Shown here: positions 1-5,208 of the stretch, piece after piece
Position numbering within the stretch: the stretch's first letter is position 1
How the letters are laid out: the number at the start of each line of letters is the position of its first letter
DNA from: Bacteroides sp. CAG:144
GTDB taxonomy: Bacteria > Bacteroidota > Bacteroidia > Bacteroidales > UBA11471
Direction of reading: 5' to 3'
Length of the DNA stretch: 5,208 bases
NCBI GenBank assembly: GCA_000434215.1
Contig: HF999665.1
Span: 36,146-41,353 of the forward strand
The notes under the pieces: generated by a model
What the model was told of the DNA's origin: nothing
Database searches by the model: none
What the model saw: only the letters and a program-made list of their open reading frames with translations
Program-made: the position numbers and the translations under genes

Positions 1-197
1 GAGATTCTTCCTCTCTACGGTCGTCAGAATGACATTGTTGTCATCTCGAACGTATGTGAGAGATCTCTAAAACATGCTGAGCAGCAGCGAAGCATCTCTC
101 CCTCAACACTCCTATCCAAGAGGTTCTTCACTCTGTTCGTGCTTTCTTGGTGGGAGATTCTTCACTTCGCCAATGTTCCGTTCAGAATGATATGCGT
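1..197 (+). repeat. Left arm of a 197-bp long inverted repeat flanking the operon
   Basis: Reading base by base, 1-197 equals the reverse complement of 4973-5169 at 194 of 197 positions. Mismatches are at 31, 53 and 171 (left coordinates). The arm is a mosaic of a degenerate unit of roughly 25-39 bases related to GTCATTCTGAAC...GAAGAATCTC: copies at 1-33 (reverse), 40-67 (direct), 75-99 (direct), 119-142 (reverse) and 154-192 (reverse). The reverse/direct pairs 1-33/40-67 and 75-99/119-142 could form imperfect hairpins. No open reading frame of note is present. The arm may continue left of the window. Confidence 0.95.
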
Positions 198-210
198 TTG
201 GGTAAGTTTT

Positions 211-243
211 TTTTACTTCGCTAATGCTACGTTCAGAATAACA
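211..243 (+). repeat. Decayed extra copy of the short repeat unit
   Basis: This stretch matches the last unit of the left arm (160-192) at 26 of 33 positions without gaps, sharing ACTTCGC, AATG and CGTTCAGAAT. It sits between the left arm and the stop codon of the second GH51 gene, so the repeat array reaches within about 8 bases of coding DNA. A run of eight Ts (207-214) replaces the usual GAGATTCTTC start. Confidence 0.75.
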
Positions 244-250
244 GTTTTTA

Positions 251-1783
251 TTATTCGATTTCGAGTGTAACGATGGAATGTGCCGGCAAATTCACCTCAA
301 CGACCCCTTTCGCCAACTTCGCGCCCTTGAAAAGAACCAATTTTACTTTATCGGGCTTCTCGAATGTATTGAGGTCGGTTATCTTTTTCGAAGTCAATAT
401 CGTTCCCGATACCTTTGTCGCTTTCACCTCATCGAGCGTAACACGCACCTTCCGCGACTTATCGACATCGACATTCGCCAAAGAAACATGTATGCGACCC
501 TGCTCATCGCGAGAAGCCGTTGCACTTACCAACGGTATCGTGCGGTCATCGCGTACCTTACGAATAGGCGCGTCAATGTCGAGCGGAAGGTAAACAGCGT
601 CCTGATGTGGCCGGTACATCTCATAGACATAATAGGTAGGCGTGAGTACCATCTTATCGCCCCGAGTGAGAATCATCGATTGCAAAACGTTGACAACCTG
701 AGCGATATTCGTCATGCGTATGCGGTCGACATACTTATGGAAAACATTGAGCGAAAGGGCGGCTACAAAAGCATCGCGCAGCGTGTTCTGCTGGAAAAGC
801 TGCGTACCGGGCTCGGGTTCCCACCATGTGCCCCACTCGTCGACCATAAGCCCCACCCGCTTCTGCGGATCGTACTTGTCCATAATGGCGATGTGTGCCT
901 TGATCGCGTTCTCGATGTCGAGACACTTGCCTATCGTCCAGTAATAATCTTCTTCATCGAACTCCGTCGCCGAACCTTTCTTTCCTTTCCAACCCGTTAC
1001 GGTATAATAGTGGAGCGATAAACCGTTCATGCGGGTTCCGACCCGTTTCATCATCGTTTCCGTCCAGTTCAAGTCATACTCGCCGGCTCCGCAAGCGATT
1101 TTGAACAAGCGATTCCCGTCGTAATTACGGCAATAAGTCGCATAACGACGGTACAGATCGGCGTAATACTCGGGACGCATATTCCCACCGCATCCCCAAC
1201 TTTCGTTACCGACTCCGATAAAACGTACTTTCCACGCCTTATCGCGACCGTTCTCCCGCCGCAGTTTGGCCATCGGGGTATCTCCGTCGGAAGTCATGTA
1301 TTCCACCCATTTGGCCATTTCCTCGACCGTTCCACTCCCTACATTGAGACTTACATAAGGCTCACAACCGAGTATTTCGCAAAGATTGAGAAACTCATGC
1401 GTACCGAAACTGTTGTCTTCGACCAGTCCGCCCCAGTTGTTGTTACTCATCTTGGGACGCTCGTTACGAGGACCTATGCCGTCCATCCAGTGGTATTCAT
1501 CGGCAAAACAGCCGCCCGGCCACCGGAGATTGGGAATATCGAGACGTTTGAGCGCTTCAAGCACGTCGGTACGATACCCTTTGGTATTGGGAATAGGCGA
1601 CTCCTCGCCGACCCATAATCCACCATAAATACAAGTTCCCAGATGCTCGGCAAACTGTCCGTAAATATGACGGCTGATCTTCTGCGTACCCTGCGAAGGG
1701 TGAACCGCCACCGTTACCACATCTTGTGCACTCATTGTACACGTACATGCGGCCAAAAAGAGCGAACAAAAAAGTTTTTTCAT
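251..1783 (-). CDS. Secreted GH51 alpha-L-arabinofuranosidase, short AbfA-like form
   Basis: Second GH51 arabinofuranosidase, 510 residues, lacking the binding module of its upstream neighbour and close to the usual AbfA length. Barrel motifs in order: YGQFAEHLG (41-49), [14 protein letters not shown] (86-99), [11 protein letters not shown] (191-201) with E194 as expected acid/base, [10 protein letters not shown] (255-264), and [11 protein letters not shown] (311-321) with E316 as expected nucleophile. The C-terminal beta domain covers about 375-510 and ends with the typical [10 protein letters not shown] pattern. The N-terminus is an export signal: either type I cleavage near MSAQ (17-20) or, less certainly, a lipobox LAAC (10-13) giving a lipoprotein. 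If it is a lipoprotein, no acidic surface-export signal follows the cysteine. An in-frame TTG at 1798 would add five residues; the ATG at 1783 gives the normal signal peptide. It is the last gene of the operon, and its stop is 53 bases from the left repeat arm. Confidence 0.93.
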   Translation of the reverse strand: MKKLFCSLFLAACTCTMSAQDVVTVAVHPSQGTQKISRHIYGQFAEHLGTCIYGGLWVGEESPIPNTKGYRTDVLEALKRLDIPNLRWPGGCFADEYHWMDGIGPRNERPKMSNNNWGGLVEDNSFGTHEFLNLCEILGCEPYVSLNVGSGTVEEMAKWVEYMTSDGDTPMAKLRRENGRDKAWKVRFIGVGNESWGCGGNMRPEYYADLYRRYATYCRNYDGNRLFKIACGAGEYDLNWTETMMKRVGTRMNGLSLHYYTVTGWKGKKGSATEFDEEDYYWTIGKCLDIENAIKAHIAIMDKYDPQKRVGLMVDEWGTWWEPEPGTQLFQQNTLRDAFVAALSLNVFHKYVDRIRMTNIAQVVNVLQSMILTRGDKMVLTPTYYVYEMYRPHQDAVYLPLDIDAPIRKVRDDRTIPLVSATASRDEQGRIHVSLANVDVDKSRKVRVTLDEVKATKVSGTILTSKKITDLNTFEKPDKVKLVLFKGAKLAKGVVEVNLPAHSIVTLEIE

Positions 1784-1801
1784 AGTATATGATTTCAAAG
1801 A

Positions 1802-3754
1802 TTATTTGGAAACAAAGGATATGGAAATCACCTGAAACGATTGCGGAGAAAGGGTCAAGCGACACTCCTTGCCGGAAACTTCGGCAACCGACATTTGCGG
1901 CACGATCGCCTCGGGTTCTTTAAAGGTATTGACCGCCTCTTTATCATCGGCTTGCAAGTATATGATAGGAGCCATATCCTGCAAGGCCTGCCGACGCTTC
2001 AACCCGTCGAAACGCAAAACAACCTCCTGCCGGACAGCCGCCGTATTGACGATCTTCACGATGATACGCGAAGAGTCGGCATCGTACACGGCACTGGCAT
2101 AAAGATCCTCCCGACCATTCACCGGCTCGCCGTTCTCGGTAAGACGCAATGTATGCGTACCCTTGTGGTGAGAGTAGAGCTGCTGGACATAATAATTGGG
2201 GGTAAGAAGTACCCGACTGTTATCGAACCAAATCATATCGGGACGCCACTGCCAAGCATCTACATGGGCGAAAAGCGGTGCGTAAGTAGCCAATCGCACG
2301 ACATCGGCATTACGCTCCACACCGGTGAGAAATGCCGCCTCGGAAAGCGCCGTTTCAAAATTATTAGCCCGTGTCTTGTGATGCGAAGCATATTCGCCGG
2401 CATATACTTTCGGACCTTTGCGGTCATAGCCGTCGTAGCGGCCGGCATTGTCATAGAACCACTCGGGCGGTTTGTAATAATGCTCATCGACAAAATCTAC
2501 GCCGAGACGTTTCATTTCGGGCCACAGATAGTCAAATCGATCCCCGTCGGCCGACGGACCCGAAGAGCCTACGATAAGAATCCCGGGGCACTGTTTGCGT
2601 AAAGCCTCCACAAACAGTGCTTCCCGTTTTACAAATTCTTCGCCCCACTGCTCATTGCCGATACCGAGATATTTCAGTCCGAACGGTTCGGGGTGTCCCA
2701 TGCGGGCACGCAAGCCGCCCCATTGTGTCGTGGTGTCTCCATTGGCAAACTCCACCAGATCCAATGCGTCTTGTACATAAGAGTCCATTTCATCAAGCGG
2801 GACAAGTTCTCCCGACTGGTATTGGCAACCCATGCCGCAATTCAATACCGGCAACGGTTCTGCTCCTATATCCTCGCACAACAAGAAGTATTCATAGAAA
2901 CCCAAGCCATAACTTTGGTAATAATCGGGATAGAAACGATGGCGAAAAGTGTAGTTCCATCGGTTATCGTTATAAGGACGATTCTCGACCGGTCCTACTG
3001 TATTTTTCCACTGATAACGGGTATCGAGGTTAGCCCCTTCAACAATACAACCTCCGGGAAAACGAAGTACGCCGGGGCGTAAATCATAAAGGGCCTGTAC
3101 CAAATCCCGACGCAAACCATTCTCCCGTCCCTTCCACGTATCGACAGGGAAAAGCGAAATATGGTCGATGTCGAGGACGCCTTTCGTCTCCAAACCCAGA
3201 CGCAACCGGGCATGAGCATCAGTCTTCCCGGCTTTCAACAAAATGGTATATTTCTTCCAATCAAGCGAAGATACTTCGACTTTCTCAGACGACATGGAAT
3301 TATTTGACGATGTTATAAACTCAAAACGCAACCGAACCGGCTTTTCTCCATGCAACCGGGCATAAAAAGTCAAACGGTATTCTTTACCTTTGACAAGACT
3401 CATACCCTCGACGAATCCTTCATTCTGTAATCCGGCTCGTTTGTATGTACCTTCCTCGGTAAGACGCACATAATGCGGATTCCTATCAAAAGCCGGATCT
3501 TCGGTCTCGACCGAAACTTTTCCGAACGGAGTCCACCCCATAAGGGGATAATCAAACTCGAAAGAACGGTTTTTCACCAACTCGGCATACAATCCGCCGT
3601 CGGCTCCAAAGTTGATATCTTCGAAAAACACGCCGTACATATCGGGATTTATCTCCGCCCCGGGTTTCACCGAGACAGACAACGTACGTTGAGCCGACAA
3701 CGGAAAAACGATTACCACCAGCAGCAGCAAAAAAGATAGTTTTTTTGTTTTCAT
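1802..3754 (-). CDS. Secreted GH51 alpha-L-arabinofuranosidase with inserted CBM4_9-like module
   Basis: Retaining GH51 enzyme of 650 residues that would release terminal alpha-L-arabinofuranose from arabinan or arabinoxylan side chains. Residues 1-22 are a type I signal peptide ending LSAQ without a lipobox, so a periplasmic location is likely. After a short GH51 N-terminal segment (YGVFFEDINFG, about 40-50), a beta-rich insert at about 68-203 resembles a CBM4_9 carbohydrate-binding module. The (beta/alpha)8 barrel resumes at VLRFPGGC (229-236). E368 in GIGNEQWG is the expected acid/base and E454 in YAGEYASH the expected nucleophile. The C-terminal beta domain (about 515-650) matches Alpha-L-AF_C. 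This layout is like plant ASD1-type and many Bacteroidetes GH51 proteins, and longer than the roughly 500-residue bacterial AbfA type. A GTG directly precedes the chosen ATG. It is the middle gene of the operon; the next gene follows after 18 bases. Confidence 0.92.
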   Translation of the reverse strand: MKTKKLSFLLLLVVIVFPLSAQRTLSVSVKPGAEINPDMYGVFFEDINFGADGGLYAELVKNRSFEFDYPLMGWTPFGKVSVETEDPAFDRNPHYVRLTEEGTYKRAGLQNEGFVEGMSLVKGKEYRLTFYARLHGEKPVRLRFEFITSSNNSMSSEKVEVSSLDWKKYTILLKAGKTDAHARLRLGLETKGVLDIDHISLFPVDTWKGRENGLRRDLVQALYDLRPGVLRFPGGCIVEGANLDTRYQWKNTVGPVENRPYNDNRWNYTFRHRFYPDYYQSYGLGFYEYFLLCEDIGAEPLPVLNCGMGCQYQSGELVPLDEMDSYVQDALDLVEFANGDTTTQWGGLRARMGHPEPFGLKYLGIGNEQWGEEFVKREALFVEALRKQCPGILIVGSSGPSADGDRFDYLWPEMKRLGVDFVDEHYYKPPEWFYDNAGRYDGYDRKGPKVYAGEYASHHKTRANNFETALSEAAFLTGVERNADVVRLATYAPLFAHVDAWQWRPDMIWFDNSRVLLTPNYYVQQLYSHHKGTHTLRLTENGEPVNGREDLYASAVYDADSSRIIVKIVNTAAVRQEVVLRFDGLKRRQALQDMAPIIYLQADDKEAVNTFKEPEAIVPQMSVAEVSGKECRLTLSPQSFQVISISFVSK

Positions 3755-3790
3755 CACAGTATCGATTTAAGCATGGATTCGAAAAAGCCT

Positions 3791-4768
3791 TTATTCAAAA
3801 CGTCCGGAAGCATAGCGAAGCAACGTATCGACAACCGAAGAGGGTACTTTCAGTACAGCTCCGTGAGCCGCACCCGAAGGCAAGGAAAGCTTGCGGGGTG
3901 CTTCCTCCCAATGAATAAAATCACGAGTTGTCATTGCACTATAACGATGCTTACGATAATTATCCATATAACATATAAACGTACCATCGGGCAACCTTAT
4001 AAAGGAAGGACCTTCGACCCATGAGGGTGTAAACGGTTTCCCGGTAAGCGGGACATAAGGTCCTGCCGCATGTTTCGATGTCGCTACCAACAAATATTTA
4101 TGGGGCGACGGCAATTCCCGCTCGTCTTTGTAAATCATGTAATAGGTCTCGCCGACACGACGCACAGTCGCATCGATGACATTGTATCCGTAATCGAGAA
4201 ACGGTCGGGCAGGAGAGAACGTTTTAAAATCGCGTGTAGCCGTATAATACATGCGGTTATCGTATTTTTTCCCATCTTCGGTTCTCCATTTCCCATCGAC
4301 CTTGATAGTACTGGCCCAAAATATCAGATATCTGTCGTTTTCCTCGTCATACAACATCTCCGGAGCCCAACAGTTTCGAGGTTCGTAACCGGCACTCTGC
4401 ATGACATACAAGAGTTGCGGCTCACTCCAATGTATCAAGTCGGGCGACGAAGCATATCCGATATGCGGAGATTCCCAGTCGGTCGTCCATACACAATGCC
4501 ACATGCCTTTCTTGTCTTGCAATAAAAAGGGATCGCGCAAACGGGGTGCATCGCTCGCCGTATCGGGTTGCAAAAAACCGACAGGATTACCTACCGTATT
4601 CCACTCATACCCGTCCCGGCTCCAAGCATAGTGCATACCGTGCCGATTGGCATCTTTATTGGTAAAATAGGAAAATAAGTAAAGACTGTCGGGAAAGATA
4701 TGACTCTCTTGTGCCGATGCGGTACACATAGCAGCCACGCAACAAATAGATAAGATAAATTTTTTCAT
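3791..4768 (-). CDS. Secreted GH43-type glycoside hydrolase, probable arabinofuranosidase/arabinanase
   Basis: Predicted exported glycosidase of the GH43 five-bladed beta-propeller fold, 325 residues. Residues 1-20 form a type I signal peptide (MKKF, hydrophobic core, ASA-Q cleavage site), implying a periplasmic enzyme. The three GH43 carboxylates can be placed: D79 in LRDPF (general base), D199 in VIDAT (pKa modulator) and E252 in VEGPS (general acid). A late AHGAV motif (H302) resembles the conserved propeller histidine. CWAPE (133-137) and the repeated DLIHW/DFIHW strands fit the family. An in-frame GTG at 4795 would add nine residues, but it lies at the predicted transcription start, so the ATG at 4768 was chosen. 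It is the first gene of the operon, 36 bases before a GH51 gene. GH43 also includes xylosidases and galactosidases; the arabinose specificity is inferred only from the two GH51 neighbours. I could not assign a GH43 subfamily. Confidence 0.8.
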   Translation of the reverse strand: MKKFILSICCVAAMCTASAQESHIFPDSLYLFSYFTNKDANRHGMHYAWSRDGYEWNTVGNPVGFLQPDTASDAPRLRDPFLLQDKKGMWHCVWTTDWESPHIGYASSPDLIHWSEPQLLYVMQSAGYEPRNCWAPEMLYDEENDRYLIFWASTIKVDGKWRTEDGKKYDNRMYYTATRDFKTFSPARPFLDYGYNVIDATVRRVGETYYMIYKDERELPSPHKYLLVATSKHAAGPYVPLTGKPFTPSWVEGPSFIRLPDGTFICYMDNYRKHRYSAMTTRDFIHWEEAPRKLSLPSGAAHGAVLKVPSSVVDTLLRYASGRFE

Positions 4769-4803
4769 GGTCTCGATTAAGTGTATATTAAACACTGATT
4801 TGA

Positions 4804-4835
4804 CAAATTTAAAAACTTATATACATTTATCCAAA
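4804..4835 (-). promoter_or_regulatory. Bacteroides-type sigma-ABfr promoter of the operon
   Basis: On the minus strand TTTG (4832-4835) is followed after 20 bases by TAAATTTG (4804-4811). This fits the Bacteroides housekeeping consensus, TTTG at -33 and TAnnTTTG at -7 with a 19-21 base spacer. The start of transcription would fall near 4796-4799, leaving an untranslated leader of about 30 bases before the ATG at 4768. It is the only convincing promoter seen ahead of the three genes. No operator or riboswitch is evident in the short leader. Motif match only. Confidence 0.7.
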
Positions 4836-4932
4836 TTATTTTGAGTGAATCTTTTTTCAACAGAATTTTCCTCATCGGTCTCCGGGCTCAATACAACAAA
4901 CCTATTACTCTTCGATCAAAGAAAAAGAACGA

Positions 4933-4973
4933 AGATTTTTTTCACCAGACTTACGCTTTCGGTCGAAATGATA
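4933..4973 (+). repeat. Probable decayed copy of the short repeat unit inside the right arm
   Basis: The stretch starts AGATTTTTTTCAC and ends CGGTCGAAATGATA, matching the reverse form of the unit (AGATTCTTCAC...CGGTC-GAATGACA type) loosely. Its end pairs with the start of the right arm: AATGATA (4967-4973), loop CGCA, TATCATT (4978-4984), a 7-bp stem. So the alternating orientation pattern continues inward from the arm. The match is degenerate and was made by eye. Confidence 0.45.
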
Positions 4974-5169
4974 CGCATATCATTCTGAACGGAACATTAG
5001 CGAAGTGAAGAATCTCCCACCAAGAAAGCACGAACAGAGTGAAGAACCTCTTGGATAGGAGTGTTGAGGGAGAGATGCTTCGCTGCTGCTCAGCATGTTT
5101 TAGAGATCTCTCACATGCGTTCGAGATGACAACAATGTTATTCTGACGACCGTAGAGAGGAAGAATCTC
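4973..5169 (-). repeat. Right arm of the 197-bp long inverted repeat
   Basis: Opposite-orientation copy of 1-197, about 98.5% identical. It lies upstream of the operon promoter, with 137 bases between its inner end and the -33 box. The identity stops sharply at the inner edge (4972/198). At the outer edge the left copy runs out at the window boundary, so the true length of the repeat is unknown. The arm holds the same five alternating short units. No transposase, integrase or terminal target duplication can be identified. Confidence 0.95.
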
Positions 5170-5208
5170 TTACCAAAAACGCATGTCATTCTGAAAGGCT
5201 TTGTCTTG
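5170..5208 (-). repeat. Start of a further repeat unit outside the right arm
   Basis: The reverse complement of 5169-5195 matches 181-206 at the inner edge of the left arm, with about 24 of 27 aligned positions identical (one gap), including TTCAGAATGA and ATGCGTTT followed by GGTAAG. This linker therefore joins successive repeat units, and the array continues past the right end of the window. The remaining bases to 5208 show no gene. Confidence 0.6.

Noticed and set aside
1..197. Insertion sequence or transposon end
   Set aside because: There is no transposase gene between or inside the arms, and target duplications cannot be judged because the outer boundary is at or beyond the window edge.
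1..243. CRISPR array
   Set aside because: The internal units alternate in orientation, vary in sequence and length, and are not separated by uniform unique spacers.
236..256. Possible terminator hairpin at the end of the operon (GAATAA, 9-base loop, TTATTC on the minus strand)
   Set aside because: The stem is six mostly A-T pairs, includes the stop codon, and no T-run follows in the direction of transcription. The imperfect hairpins of the left repeat arm could act as a terminator, but that cannot be shown here.
278..1021. A 247-codon open frame on the plus strand opposite the second GH51 gene
   Set aside because: It lies wholly antisense to a gene with complete GH51 motifs, has no recognisable domain or signal, and reflects the codon bias of the minus-strand gene.
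1841..2602. A 253-codon plus-strand open frame opposite the longer GH51 gene
   Set aside because: Antisense shadow of a well-supported gene; no family motif and no promoter or ribosome site seen.
4070..4525. A 151-codon plus-strand open frame opposite the GH43 gene
   Set aside because: Same reason: full overlap with a gene carrying intact catalytic motifs, and no independent support.
4804..5169. Invertible promoter (phase-variable switch)
   Set aside because: The known Bacteroides promoter switches use short inverted repeats close around the promoter. Here the only strong repeats are the 197-base arms 4.8 kb apart, and the promoter lies with its own genes inside them, so inversion would not uncouple them.

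Overview
The window looks like chromosomal DNA of a gut-type Bacteroidales bacterium (Bacteroides, Parabacteroides, Barnesiella and relatives). Four things suggest this: signal peptides of the MKK...SAQ type on all three proteins, start codons preceded by AT-rich DNA without a Shine-Dalgarno sequence, a promoter matching the Bacteroides TTTG / TAnnTTTG (-33/-7) pattern, and clustered secreted glycoside hydrolases. The genus cannot be fixed from this sequence alone.

Layout: all coding DNA is on the minus strand and reads from right to left. A promoter at about 4804-4835 is followed by a GH43-type glycosidase (3791-4768), a two-domain GH51 alpha-L-arabinofuranosidase with an inserted carbohydrate-binding module (1802-3754), and a second, shorter GH51 alpha-L-arabinofuranosidase (251-1783). 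The gaps of 36 and 18 bases indicate one operon. All three enzymes are exported, and all three keep their expected catalytic carboxylates. The likely joint task is removal of arabinofuranosyl units from arabinan, arabinoxylan or arabinogalactan fragments in the periplasm. No SusC/SusD pair, sensor or sugar transporter lies in the window, so this is either part of a larger polysaccharide-utilisation locus or a small stand-alone enzyme operon.

The most striking structure is outside the genes. A 197-base sequence at the extreme left (1-197) recurs at the right in opposite orientation (4973-5169) with only three mismatches, so the operon and its promoter are bracketed by long, nearly identical inverted repeats 4775 bases apart. 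Each arm is itself built from about five degenerate copies of a short unit resembling GTCATTCTGAAC...GAAGAATCTC, set in alternating orientation. Further decayed copies lie just inside both arms (211-243 and 4933-4973), and another starts beyond the right arm (5170-5208). Whether the arms are ordinary interspersed intergenic repeats, the boundaries of an invertible segment, or ends of a mobilised block cannot be decided from one window.

The 440 bases right of the first gene contain the promoter, a decayed repeat unit, the right repeat arm and the edge fragment. The 250 bases at the left contain the left arm and one decayed unit. I see no RNA genes, CRISPR array, transposase or integrase.
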